Shown: positions 8,661 through 19,421 of the stretch, one piece after another
Layout of the letters: each line of letters begins with the position of its first letter
Position numbering within the stretch: the stretch's first letter is position 1
Origin: Pseudomonadota bacterium
GTDB lineage: Bacteria; Pseudomonadota; Gammaproteobacteria; JAADHS01
Reading direction: 5' to 3'
Length of the DNA: 64,000 bases
NCBI GenBank assembly: GCA_021821045.1
Contig: JAKACW010000002.1
Location: 51,034 to 115,033, forward strand
Position numbers and translations under genes: made by a program
Notes under the pieces: generated by a model
What the model was told of the DNA's origin: nothing
What the model saw: only the letters and a program-made list of their open reading frames with translations
Databases searched by the model: none

Positions 8661-8700
8661 GTGCTAATACAAATCGATCGGCCACCGATCTATTAAGCAC
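8661..8700. promoter_or_regulatory. Nested inverted repeats upstream of the HDOD gene
   Basis: GATCGG-CCA-CCGATC (8676-8690) is an exact inverted repeat. It is flanked by GTGCTAATA (8661-8669) and TATTAAGCAC (8691-8700), complementary apart from a one-base bulge. The arrangement could fold as a hairpin or be an operator. The rest of the 350-base gap 8402-8751 holds no gene, tRNA or clear promoter that I can see. Confidence 0.35.
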
Positions 8701-8751
8701 CACAAACCGCAAAAATGTGACACCACTCACCCACTTGGAAGCTCACTGACT

Positions 8752-10476
8752 GTGTCCGAGAAGACGCTCGACGATCAAGACGATATTCTCGCCCTGCTAA
8801 CGCAGCGGGCGGAGAAACAGGGCGATTTGCCGATCTTCAACGCCAGTCTCAACAAAGTGCGCCGCATCAGTTCCGATCCTGAGTCCCACGCCATGGAGCT
8901 GGCGCAGACAATCATGAAGGATGCCAACCTGAGCGTGAAGCTGCTGCGGATCGCGAACTCGCCCTACTACAACCGAGGGCTGGGAAAAATATCGTCCATC
9001 GCGCGCTCGGTCGTGCTCTTGGGGTTCGACACGATCAAGAACCTGTGCTTGACGCTAAAGTTGCTCGACAGCTTTCAAGACGATCATGCAGCAGTCGGCA
9101 TGCAGCAAATGGTGGCGAGGGCTTACTTGACTGCCGGATTCGTCCGCGACATTTCGTTGAAATGTCGCGTCAAAGAAATTGAAGAGGCCTACATCTGCGG
9201 CCTGTGTCATAACTTGGGCGACATCGCCGTCGCCTATTTCTTGCCGGAAAAGTTCAATGAAATCGTGGCGCTGCAACGCTCCGGCAAGATACCGTGGTCG
9301 CAAGCGCAAGAGAAGGTGCTGGGAACATCCACCGCGAAACTCGGCCAGCACCTCGCCACAACCTGGAACTTCCCGACTCGGGTCGTGGGCAACATGCGCC
9401 CCTACGACCCGGAGTTGGAAGGTGCCGTTCGCAATCGCGATCAGTTGACTCACGCCATGGTCAGTTTGAGCAGTGCGGCGGTCGGAAGTCTTTATACCCC
9501 CTACGCTGAAGACGGCAAACCGCTGCGCGCTTTGTTCCAAGCGTTGTCCGAAGCAACAGGGATTCGCGTCGACGCCTTGGAAAGCAGTCTGAATGACTCC
9601 TTCCAAATGTCCTGCGAGCTGGCCAAGGAGTATGGCCTCAACCAACGGGTGCTCCAACCGTCGGTGGCGGAAACGGGCGACCCCTTCCGCGATAAGTTTG
9701 CCCGCGAATTCGCCTTCGTGGCATCCGCCCAGCTCAAACCCGGCGCGCCGCCGGCTGCAACACCAGAAGCGGCTTCGTCGAAGAGAGCAGGCGATCAGGG
9801 CACCACGACACTCGTTACCAGCGCTGCGGATCCGAAAGACAAAACGTTAAACACCGTGCTCGGAACAGAGAAAGTGCAGCCGCGGCCGAGCGCCGGTGCC
9901 GATACCACCGCTCAATCATCCGCCCCAACGGGCGTCGCGCCGCCAAAGTCGGCACCGGTGACAAAAGGTGATCCGATGATGCAGCTGTCGATCATTCAAG
10001 AGATCACCACCTTGGTTACCGAATCGGCGCCGCTGAATAAGTTGTTCGTCAAAATCCTCGAGGGCATTCATCGTGGAGTCGGATTCGAGCGCACCGCCCT
10101 CACCTTGATCTCGCCGGACCGCTCGAACTACATCGGCCGCCTAGCGCTCGGGGAAAACACCGAACCGCTCAAGCTGCAGTTGTCCGGCGTGATGCGCGAG
10201 CGCGTGGACATATTCGCCCGCGTCATGCTCGAGGGCACCGACCTATTCATCGAGGACACCTCGGAGGGAAGCTGGACCGATGCCATCAAGAAGAACTTCG
10301 TGCAGGAATCGGGCGCCTCGAGCTTTATCATCGCCGGCATTCGCGCCGGGCACAAACCCATTGGCATGTTCTACGCGGACAATGCGGCGACGAACTATCC
10401 TATAACGCCCGACATGCGCCGCGGCTTTCTCCAGTTCGTCGCCCAAGCCCGCTTAGCGATACAGGTGCGTGGTTAG
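8752..10476 (+). CDS. HDOD-domain signalling protein with C-terminal GAF-like domain
   Basis: 574 soluble residues. Residues about 15-220 form an HDOD domain, with 'Ile-Met-Lys-Asp-Ala-Asn-Leu-Ser-Val-Lys-Leu-Leu-Arg-Ile-Ala-Asn-Ser', 'Ile-Ala-Arg-Ser-Val-Val-Leu-Leu-Gly-Phe' and Gly-Leu-Cys-His-Asn-Leu-Gly. This is a degenerate relative of HD phosphohydrolases, usually non-catalytic. Residues about 325-405 are an Ala/Pro/Thr-rich disordered linker. Residues about 415-570 look like a GAF sensory domain ending in 'Pro-Ile-Gly-Met-Phe-Tyr-Ala-Asp'. Such proteins act in signal transduction, but the partner and ligand are unknown. GTG 8752 has GGAAG about 10 bases upstream. It stands alone, 68 bases before pgl. 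Confidence 0.85.
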   Translation: MSEKTLDDQDDILALLTQRAEKQGDLPIFNASLNKVRRISSDPESHAMELAQTIMKDANLSVKLLRIANSPYYNRGLGKISSIARSVVLLGFDTIKNLCLTLKLLDSFQDDHAAVGMQQMVARAYLTAGFVRDISLKCRVKEIEEAYICGLCHNLGDIAVAYFLPEKFNEIVALQRSGKIPWSQAQEKVLGTSTAKLGQHLATTWNFPTRVVGNMRPYDPELEGAVRNRDQLTHAMVSLSSAAVGSLYTPYAEDGKPLRALFQALSEATGIRVDALESSLNDSFQMSCELAKEYGLNQRVLQPSVAETGDPFRDKFAREFAFVASAQLKPGAPPAATPEAASSKRAGDQGTTTLVTSAADPKDKTLNTVLGTEKVQPRPSAGADTTAQSSAPTGVAPPKSAPVTKGDPMMQLSIIQEITTLVTESAPLNKLFVKILEGIHRGVGFERTALTLISPDRSNYIGRLALGENTEPLKLQLSGVMRERVDIFARVMLEGTDLFIEDTSEGSWTDAIKKNFVQESGASSFIIAGIRAGHKPIGMFYADNAATNYPITPDMRRGFLQFVAQARLAIQVRG

Positions 10477-10544
10477 CCCTTGACGCTGAACGCCGGGCGA
10501 CCCATCCTATCGCGAACCCCGCGCGATCATTTCACGGAGGCGTA

Positions 10545-11285
10545 ATGGAAAGACGTCATGTCTTCAGCTCCACAGCCGGCCTAGCAGAGGCCGTATGTGC
10601 CCATATCGCTCAAGATAGTGCGCAAGCCAAGGGACGCGGGCAGCGGTACACGCTCGCGCTGGCCGGCGGCGCGACGCCGCGCCTGCTGCATGAAGCCATG
10701 GTCAGCTCACAGTGGATGAAAACATTCTGCTGGGATGCAATGGAGTTTTTCTTCGGCGACGAGCGCATGGTTCCGCCCGATCACCGCAACAGTAACTATC
10801 GAATGGCCTACGAAACCCTCTTCTCGCACGCCCCGATCGCACCCGAACATATTCACAGGATAAAAGGCGAACTCTCACCGGCCATGGATGCCGCGATTGA
10901 CTATGAAAAACAGCTTAGAAGACTACTCACTCCGCTCGAAGACGGCTTTCCGCAGTTCGATTTGGTTTTGCTCGGTTTAGGTGCGGACGGACATGTCGCA
11001 TCGCTGTTTCCCGACACCGATATACTGAACGAGCGGGAGAAATGGGTCGCGGCAACGTATGTTCAGCGACTCGAGGCATGGCGAGTGAGCCTGACGTTTC
11101 CAGTCCTCAATCGCGCTCGCAAGATTTTCGTGCTGGTGACCGGCGAGAGCAAATCAGATATTGTCGCAGCAGTGTTCAATGAAGCATCATCTGCGGATCT
11201 TCCCGTGAAACGGCTCGCGCCGCGTGGCGAGTTGCACTGGTTCATCGAGAGCAAGGCGGCAAGACACGTCGCTGCGACAGCGTAG
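10545..11285 (+). CDS. pgl: 6-phosphogluconolactonase (DevB/Pgl type)
   Basis: 246 residues, the length of the NagB/Pgl-fold lactonase. It hydrolyses 6-phosphogluconolactone in the oxidative pentose phosphate or Entner-Doudoroff pathway. Family motifs are Leu-Ala-Leu-Ala-Gly-Gly-Ala-Thr-Pro near residue 35, Phe-Phe-Gly-Asp-Glu-Arg-Met-Val-Pro-Pro-Asp with Asn-Ser-Asn-Tyr-Arg, and Leu-Leu-Gly-Leu-Gly-Ala-Asp-Gly-His-Val-Ala-Ser-Leu-Phe-Pro. ATG 10545 has a good GGAGG site 4 bases upstream. glk follows after 12 bases, so the two form an operon for glucose entry. No zwf or edd is in the window. Confidence 0.95.
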   Translation: MERRHVFSSTAGLAEAVCAHIAQDSAQAKGRGQRYTLALAGGATPRLLHEAMVSSQWMKTFCWDAMEFFFGDERMVPPDHRNSNYRMAYETLFSHAPIAPEHIHRIKGELSPAMDAAIDYEKQLRRLLTPLEDGFPQFDLVLLGLGADGHVASLFPDTDILNEREKWVAATYVQRLEAWRVSLTFPVLNRARKIFVLVTGESKSDIVAAVFNEASSADLPVKRLAPRGELHWFIESKAARHVAATA

Positions 11286-11297
11286 AGGGATGTAACG

Positions 11298-12317
11298 ATG
11301 GCGACAGTACTCGCAGCGGATTTAGGTGGAACAAAAACCCTGGTTCGGTTGGTTCGAACCGCTTCCGATGGCCCCGTCCAGGAAACGTTATTCGAACGCC
11401 GCTACGAGAGCGGCGACTTCCCATCGATGGACGCCGTGCTGTCGGCTTTTTTCGAGGCCGCGAGCGAGCGCGGATTGACGGCCGCGCCGAACAGTGCGTG
11501 TCTTGCGGTTGCCGGCCCGGTAACAGACCACGGGGCGCATCAAACCGCGAAGGTGACGAATCTTCCGTGGCAACTGGCAAGCGACAAACTGCAGCGCGAT
11601 TTCGGCATAGCGCGAGTGCGCCTGGTCAATGACTTCGTCGCGGTCGGATATGGGGTTGCGGCATGGTCGCGCCGCGATGACGTCGTTGTCTACACAGGGG
11701 AAGAGAACGCCGAACGCGTCGCACCGCGCGTTGTTTTGGGCGCGGGCACCGGTCTGGGTGTCTGTCAGATATTTTATGGCGATAGGGCGTCGCCTTTAGT
11801 GTGCGCTTCCGAAGGCGGCCACATGGACTTCGCGGCACAGAACGATCAGCAGTACCGCTTTCGACGCTTCTTGAGTGAACGCTACGGCCACGTCTCTTAT
11901 GACCGGGTTGTCTGCGGTTCGGGTATTCGGGATGCATTCTTGTTCTTTGCCAAAGAGGCCGGCAAAGAACAGGATGAGGCGGTCCAGCGCATCGTCGCCT
12001 CGGACAATCCCGCGGCAGCAATTAGCGCGGCATATTCCGAGAATGCACTTTGTCAGGCGGCAATTGGGTTGTTTTTCGAGATCTATGGTGCGATGGCCGG
12101 GAACCTCGCGCTGCTTGCGCTGCCTTTCGGCGGCGTGTTCTTGGCGGGAGGCATCGCACCAAAGCTACGCGAACAGCTCCAGTCCTCGCGCTTCGTGCCT
12201 TGTTATCTAGACAAGGGCCGGCTCAGCTACATCGTGGAGCGCATACCGGTTTTTCTGATACAGGATACCAGCACCGGGTTGGCCGGCGCCGCCTACATCG
12301 CGGCGCGGGGCGCCTAA
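11298..12317 (+). CDS. glk: Glucokinase (bacterial Glk family)
   Basis: 339 residues, typical of the E. coli-type glucokinase that phosphorylates glucose with ATP. The phosphate-binding Asp-Leu-Gly-Gly-Thr-Lys-Thr is at residues 8-14. Other family blocks are Cys-Leu-Ala-Val-Ala-Gly-Pro-Val, Thr-Asn-Leu-Pro-Trp, Leu-Val-Asn-Asp-Phe-Val-Ala-Val-Gly-Tyr-Gly (catalytic Asp), Gly-Ala-Gly-Thr-Gly-Leu-Gly, Ser-Glu-Gly-Gly-His and a C-terminal Phe-Leu-Ala-Gly-Gly-Ile. GAGGG lies 8 bases before ATG 11298. It sits 12 bases after pgl. Its stop codon overlaps, on the opposite strand, the stop of the MscS-like gene. Confidence 0.95.
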   Translation: MATVLAADLGGTKTLVRLVRTASDGPVQETLFERRYESGDFPSMDAVLSAFFEAASERGLTAAPNSACLAVAGPVTDHGAHQTAKVTNLPWQLASDKLQRDFGIARVRLVNDFVAVGYGVAAWSRRDDVVVYTGEENAERVAPRVVLGAGTGLGVCQIFYGDRASPLVCASEGGHMDFAAQNDQQYRFRRFLSERYGHVSYDRVVCGSGIRDAFLFFAKEAGKEQDEAVQRIVASDNPAAAISAAYSENALCQAAIGLFFEIYGAMAGNLALLALPFGGVFLAGGIAPKLREQLQSSRFVPCYLDKGRLSYIVERIPVFLIQDTSTGLAGAAYIAARGA

Positions 12318-14020
12318 CGCGGTAACGCGGCGGCGGGTTGCACGTTGACCGGCGTTTCCATGTGAACGCTGATTTGATTGAACGGGATGCTCCAGCTGAA
12401 ATGGTTGCATGCATCGACCGCAAGCTTGTTGAGCAACCGCCGAATGCCAAAGTAATTGGGCGCAGCGTCGCCGGTAAACGCACCGATGATGGCGATATTT
12501 AGACTGGAGGCGGCGGCCTCGTTGAATTCGACGGTCAGCTCTTTCAGATCAGCGGCAAAAGGATGTTGCTGCAGCTTTTCACGCACATAACCCTCCAACT
12601 CGTCTCGAATGCGAGTGGTGATATCGGATTGATAGCGGTAGTCCAGGCCGAGTTCAACCAAGATTCCGAAGCCTTCTTTGGAAAGATTTCGGGGGTTTTT
12701 GCCTAGAAACGTTTCCACGGGATAAGTTTGAATCGAACCGGCAACGGCCAGATCGACATATTCCGGCGTTTGAGCCAACACCCGCCCGAACGTTTTGTCA
12801 TCGAGCAGAACGAAATCGTTTTCCCGTGTGGGAAACCAGGCTTCGTTGTCCGCCATCGGGCGTGAGATCAGCGTAGCCAGTTCGTCCAGAGACAAACGCA
12901 GACGTCCGCCACGCAGCAGGGGGTTAACCAGCGTGGTGTAAACGCTCAGGTTTGCCACGCGCCATGGCAAACCATTGTAAATGACGCGCTCGTCCTCGCG
13001 CACGGCACCAATATTCAGAAGCAAGCGCGCTTCCTTAACGTAGCGCGGGACCGACTGTCGAAGTGCGAGAACGGTGGCAACCAAAACGAGAATAAGCAAG
13101 CCCAGCAGCAGCCAGTCTCCACGAACGGACAACACGGACATGGCAACGATAAGCGATATCACCAGGCTCAGCGTTGTGAAAAGAAAGTTGACCAGCCGGC
13201 TGGCGAAAATTTTGCGCCGCTTGGCGTTGCGCGACACTTTTCGCTCGTATACGCGGTGCACGGTGCGAAGAACAAACAGCGTAAAACCGAATGCGCTCAG
13301 CGCGAGGAGAATACTCAGACCGCGGCCGGTTAGGAACTCTTTTGCCGCTTCCCAACCACTCCCGGCCGCGTCCTCTTTCGGCGCAAGCAGTTGTTCCAGT
13401 TCCAAGGCGGTCACGTTCAATTTGTTTTGGAGATCGTTGCGTCGATTGCGCCAGCGTTCCTCTACTCTCGCCAAGTCCTTCTTCAGACTCGGCAACGTTG
13501 CGTCCTTGTGCAATGCGGCGATTTTTTCCAAGGCACGCTCGGCGATTGGCAAGCGCTCTTCATAAAACGCCTTTTCCGACCGCAGGCGCTCGATCCGGCG
13601 CGGGCGCTCGGTCATTTGCTTGAGTTCTACGACGATGGGTCGGAAGATGTCTTCGAGTTCACTCTTCCAGTCGAAACTCTGGCTTTGTTGTTCGGCGAGG
13701 CTTCCCCAATCGAGACTTCCCACCGCAACCTTTTCAATCGACAGCACCAAGTCATCGATTTGGGCGTTGACCTTATCCAGGTCGGATTGAACGCGCTTTT
13801 TTTCCGCCTCGTCCTTTGTAGCGTTCAGCTGCTTGAGCAGATCGGCGGCGTCCTGACGGGACGTCGCCAAGAGTTCGGCAAGATCTTCGAGCTGCCGCGC
13901 GGGCGTCAGCGTCCGAACGTCCTGGGACGCGGGAATATCCAGGGGCGGGGCCGGCGAAGTAGAAGCCTGCGCGGCGGAAGCAACAATTGCGGCGAGAAAA
14001 TATCCAATGAAGCGTTTCAC
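12314..14020 (-). CDS. MscS-like mechanosensitive channel family protein
   Basis: 568 residues from GTG 14020, chosen because AAGGTG lies 7 bases upstream and the product then begins with a signal peptide (Lys-Arg-Phe then a hydrophobic core and Ala-Gln-Ala at about 20). Residues about 25-220 are a charged, coiled-coil-rich periplasmic region. Three hydrophobic segments follow at about 235-325, then a cytoplasmic part ending in Trp-Ser-Ile-Pro-Phe-Asn-Gln-Ile, like the MscS C-terminal 'Ile-Pro-Phe-Pro-Gln' block. The pore-lining helix is poorly matched to E. coli MscS, so channel activity is inference. It converges on glk with overlapping stops. Confidence 0.75.
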   Translation of the reverse strand: MKRFIGYFLAAIVASAAQASTSPAPPLDIPASQDVRTLTPARQLEDLAELLATSRQDAADLLKQLNATKDEAEKKRVQSDLDKVNAQIDDLVLSIEKVAVGSLDWGSLAEQQSQSFDWKSELEDIFRPIVVELKQMTERPRRIERLRSEKAFYEERLPIAERALEKIAALHKDATLPSLKKDLARVEERWRNRRNDLQNKLNVTALELEQLLAPKEDAAGSGWEAAKEFLTGRGLSILLALSAFGFTLFVLRTVHRVYERKVSRNAKRRKIFASRLVNFLFTTLSLVISLIVAMSVLSVRGDWLLLGLLILVLVATVLALRQSVPRYVKEARLLLNIGAVREDERVIYNGLPWRVANLSVYTTLVNPLLRGGRLRLSLDELATLISRPMADNEAWFPTRENDFVLLDDKTFGRVLAQTPEYVDLAVAGSIQTYPVETFLGKNPRNLSKEGFGILVELGLDYRYQSDITTRIRDELEGYVREKLQQHPFAADLKELTVEFNEAAASSLNIAIIGAFTGDAAPNYFGIRRLLNKLAVDACNHFSWSIPFNQISVHMETPVNVQPAAALPR

Positions 14021-14069
14021 TGCGAAGCACCTTTGGTTATTGTTTGGCGAAAGGAAAGCGGGGGTCATC

Positions 14070-14088
14070 AGTATAGCACCGTCGGTGC
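14070..14088 (-). promoter_or_regulatory. Extended -10 promoter and palindrome before the MscS-like gene
   Basis: On the minus strand TGCTATACT (14070-14078) is an extended -10 about 50 bases upstream of the GTG start. The TG overlaps a perfect palindrome GCACCG-T-CGGTGC (14076-14088), a plausible operator position. The -35 (about 14093-14098) is weak, as expected for an extended -10. Confidence 0.5.
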
Positions 14089-14193
14089 AGAGCCCAAAAA
14101 GGCGCATTTTCCACGATGTTGTGGACAGAAAGCATCGCTTGCGGCGCCGCGCCCTTAGCGCGGTTCGCTGCAAATCGTCAATTTGGGTTGACG

Positions 14194-16632
<2,439 letters not shown>

Positions 16633-16645
16633 CTATTGACCCGCG

Positions 16646-16654
16646 AGTATAGCA
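16646..16654 (-). promoter_or_regulatory. Extended -10 promoter for gyrB
   Basis: TGCTATACT on the minus strand, TATACT at 16646-16651, sits about 38 bases before the gyrB ATG. No good -35 is seen, consistent with an extended -10. The 307-base gap 16609-16915 holds no gene; this promoter is the only feature I can support in it. Confidence 0.55.
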
Positions 16655-16915
16655 CATAACTCACTAAAAAGTCTCGGAAAAGGGGTAACTAAACGGCTTC
16701 TGGGAGAGACCGAAGTGAGTTTCGGAAGCGAATCCGATCAACGGGTGCTTTTTCGGCTGCTACCGTTGCCTCTTCCCAGGTGCCGCTCGCACTCTCGCGT
16801 GCCGCCTTTTTGGATCGCAGCGTAATGGTGAAAGCAAAAGGGTGCACGATGCAGTTCTAACTAATCGCACCTCATGTTGAAGTGGCGGGATTCGGGAATG
16901 CGCTCGATGGAAGCG

Positions 16916-18028
16916 CTAACTTACTTGGCCATGTTCCACGTGGAACCTGGCGCTCTCGGCAGCGTTGCTGTCGTCGAGAGTGGATTCCAGGAGTTCGGCT
17001 TCTGTCGCCGTAACGAAGACTTGAACCGACAGCGACAGCAGCAAACGGAAGAAAACTTTCCGCCTGCGTTCGTCAAGCTCCGCGGCCATGTCATCGATTA
17101 GAATCAGGCCCTGTCTACCTGTCCTTCGCCGGAACTCATCCCATTGCGCCAAATAGAGTGCGCAAGCCGCAATTTTTTGTTCACCTGCCGATCCGTACTG
17201 TTGCAGTGACCGTCCACCTCGGCAGACAACAAAATCAGCGCGATGGGGCCCAAACTGCGTGAAACCGCGTTCGGCGTCTTGTCGTAGCCGGGATTCAGTA
17301 AGGGCTTGAAAATTGGACATAGCTTCGTCCCAGCCAGGTCGATAATCGAGCGTATAAGCGCCGCAGTCCTGTTCAGTCAAAAGCTGCAGGTGGTGACGGA
17401 ATCGATCCTCGAGGGGCTCCAAAAAGTTACAGCGGGCCGCGTTCAGAATTTCCGCGCCGAATACCAGCTCCTTATTCCAGACTTCCACTTCAGAGGGCGT
17501 TACAAGTTGACGACGCCGCTTCAAAATAGCATTGCGCTGTTTGAGCGCCCGCTCAAATCGCAACCATACCTCGCGGTAGCGTTGTTCCACGTGGAACAAC
17601 GCCCAGTCGAGAAACTTCCTTCGCTGCTGGGGCGGCTCCGCCAGCAAACGTGTTTCCTGTAAGCCAATGTAGGTAAGCGGCAATGCATCCGACAGCTCGG
17701 ATGATCGACGAACAGTTTCGCCATCCATGCGAACCTGCCGATCCCCACTGCGGTCCCACTGGATACCCACGTGCGTCTGTCTGGCCAGACTGTCCCACGC
17801 CGTCTCAATGACACCCGTCACTCTGGCCGATTTTTCGCCCGTGGCTATGGCATTTGAAATGTTGACGTCGCGAAATGATTTCGCCCTGCCCAGAACATAA
17901 ACGGCTTCCAACAGCGATGTCTTGCCGCTGCCGTTTCGCCCCGTAATGATGTTTAGTCGTGGGTGAATCGCGAGTGACGCGGAGCTAAGATTGCGGACAT
18001 TTTCAATCGTGAGTCGAATCAAACTCAT
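16916..18028 (-). CDS. recF: DNA replication and repair protein RecF
   Basis: 370 residues from ATG 18028. The frame is open further upstream, but the family N-terminus is Met-Ser-Leu-Ile-Arg-Leu-x-Ile-x-Asn-Val-Arg-Asn. RecF is an SMC-like ABC ATPase that loads RecA at gapped DNA. Walker A Gly-Arg-Asn-Gly-Ser-Gly-Lys-Thr-Ser is near residues 31-38, the signature Gly-Ser-Ala-Gly-Glu-Gln near 285, and Walker B Leu-Ile-Leu-Ile-Asp-Asp near 320. Two perfect parS-like palindromes lie inside the coding sequence, each adding the peptide Phe-His-Val-Glu (residues about 145-148 and 362-365). The second falls in a short C-terminal extension. It follows dnaN with a 77-base gap. Confidence 0.96.
   Translation of the reverse strand: MSLIRLTIENVRNLSSASLAIHPRLNIITGRNGSGKTSLLEAVYVLGRAKSFRDVNISNAIATGEKSARVTGVIETAWDSLARQTHVGIQWDRSGDRQVRMDGETVRRSSELSDALPLTYIGLQETRLLAEPPQQRRKFLDWALFHVEQRYREVWLRFERALKQRNAILKRRRQLVTPSEVEVWNKELVFGAEILNAARCNFLEPLEDRFRHHLQLLTEQDCGAYTLDYRPGWDEAMSNFQALTESRLRQDAERGFTQFGPHRADFVVCRGGRSLQQYGSAGEQKIAACALYLAQWDEFRRRTGRQGLILIDDMAAELDERRRKVFFRLLLSLSVQVFVTATEAELLESTLDDSNAAESARFHVEHGQVS
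16932..16947. promoter_or_regulatory. parS site 1 (ParB-binding)
   Basis: TGTTCCACGTGGAACC is the 16-base ParB recognition sequence known from Pseudomonas and close to the B. subtilis consensus. It lies within the last codons of recF, about 2.3 kb from the proposed oriC. Its presumed binding protein is encoded by parB at 37095-37973. Confidence 0.85.
17583..17598. promoter_or_regulatory. parS site 2 (ParB-binding), perfect palindrome
   Basis: TGTTCCACGTGGAACA is a perfect 16-base palindrome, extending to 20 bases (17581-17600) if the flanking GT/AC is counted. It lies mid-gene in recF, 651 bases from parS site 1, in the same codon phase. Confidence 0.88.
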
Positions 18029-18105
18029 CTGGGCTTCGCATTTACTTGATCGGCCCTTGCGCGGCAGATACAAAAACGATCTAATCCGGCTTGAACAGTT
18101 TCCGG

Positions 18106-19206
18106 CTAGATGCGCATGGGCATGACGACGAACTTAGCGCTGCTGTTTCCCTCGCCTTGCAACAGGGCGCAGCTATTCGGGTCAGACAGCGTCAGAAGGA
18201 CGGTTGGTTCGGTGATCGCATTCAGCGCGTCGCCCAAATACGTGGCGTTGAAGCCGACTTCCAGTTTCTCGCCATCATAGCTGACGGGAACCTCTTCCTC
18301 CGCTTCCTCGTTCTCCGGATTATTGGCAATCACTTTGATGCTGCCCGGATTCAAAACCACTCTCAGACTCCGGTAGCGCTCATTGGACAAAATGGAGGCG
18401 CGGTTGACGGCTTGGCGAAGCGCGTCCCGGTCGACCAAAATTTCTTTGTCACCCCCTTGCGGAATGACCCGTTGATAATCTGGAAATCGACCGTCCACCA
18501 GCTTGGTGGTAAAGGTCACGTCTTCGGTGAGCACACGGATGTGGTTTGTCGCCACGGTAATGGAAACCGGCTTGTCGCTGTCTTCCAGCAACCGAAACAA
18601 CTCGCTGACACCCTTGCGCGGAACTATAACCTGTTGATTTTCTTTGATATTTGATCTTATCTTGTGATCGCACAGCGCCAACCGATGGCCGTCCGTTGCG
18701 ACGGTACGCAGATAGCCACCGGCTAACTCCAGCAAAAGCCCGTTCAGGTAAAACCGAACATCTTGTTGTGCCATTGCAAACTGCGTTTTCTCTAGGCATT
18801 TGCGCAACACATTCTGCGGTAGCTCCACGCTGGCAATCTCGGCAATGTCCTGCACGTTTGGAAAGTCATGCACAGGCAGCGTCGACAACACGAAGCGGCT
18901 GCGGCCGGAACGCAAAATCGCTCGATCATTGTCAACGGTGAGATCGATCTGGGCATCGTCCGGTAGCGCACGGCAAATGTCGAATAACTTCTTGCCTGGC
19001 AACGTCACTGCCCCGTCCTGACCGTCAACCGCTGACGAACGAACAACGACCTCGATTTCCATGTCCGTTCCGGTAAAGGAAAGTTGGCCGTCCTTTAACG
19101 CGACGAGCACGTTCGCCAATATGGGTTTGGTCTGCTTTTTCTCCACCACGCTCGTGGCAAGCGTGATCGGTCGAACCAGTTTTTCCCGCGCTACGCTGAA
19201 TCTCAT
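18106..19206 (-). CDS. dnaN: DNA polymerase III beta subunit (sliding clamp)
   Basis: 366 residues, exactly the family length. It forms the dimeric clamp that tethers polymerases to DNA. The N-terminus Met-Arg-Phe-Ser-Val-Ala-Arg-Glu and the C-terminal Val-Val-Met-Pro-Met-Arg-Ile are diagnostic; the latter lines the protein-binding cleft. Internal family blocks include Leu-Pro-Gly-Lys-Lys-Leu-Phe-Asp-Ile and Arg-Thr-Val-Ala-Thr-Asp-Gly-His-Arg-Leu-Ala. It lies between the proposed oriC and recF, downstream of dnaA on the same strand. Confidence 0.98.
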   Translation of the reverse strand: MRFSVAREKLVRPITLATSVVEKKQTKPILANVLVALKDGQLSFTGTDMEIEVVVRSSAVDGQDGAVTLPGKKLFDICRALPDDAQIDLTVDNDRAILRSGRSRFVLSTLPVHDFPNVQDIAEIASVELPQNVLRKCLEKTQFAMAQQDVRFYLNGLLLELAGGYLRTVATDGHRLALCDHKIRSNIKENQQVIVPRKGVSELFRLLEDSDKPVSITVATNHIRVLTEDVTFTTKLVDGRFPDYQRVIPQGGDKEILVDRDALRQAVNRASILSNERYRSLRVVLNPGSIKVIANNPENEEAEEEVPVSYDGEKLEVGFNATYLGDALNAITEPTVLLTLSDPNSCALLQGEGNSSAKFVVMPMRI

Positions 19207-19366
19207 GCGTCGATACCCTATATCTAAAGAAATAAATTTATATAAAGTTTACTCTTGTTATTAAGGAATGCCAGAAAACCCAGATTTACAGCAAAACACT
19301 TTGTTAATCGTATAGTTAACGAAGATAAACTCTGTGCACAACGTGCAAAAATGCTATCTGGCAAGC

Positions 19367-19375
19367 TGTGGATAA
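19367..19375 (-). promoter_or_regulatory. DnaA box (perfect)
   Basis: TGTGGATAA, exact complement of the consensus TTATCCACA, within the proposed oriC. Confidence 0.85.
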
Positions 19376-19412
19376 CAGTTGGATAAGTGGTCCTTCATAA
19401 AAATCGTCAAAG

Positions 19413-19421
19413 TTATCCACA
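19413..19421 (+). promoter_or_regulatory. DnaA box (perfect)
   Basis: TTATCCACA, exact consensus, followed two bases later by the one-mismatch box TCATCCACA ending just before the dnaA stop codon. Confidence 0.85.

Noticed and set aside
13391..14158. Plus-strand frame of 255 codons across the MscS-like gene
   Set aside because: It lies opposite a gene with a signal peptide, membrane helices and family motifs; the plus frame has none of these.
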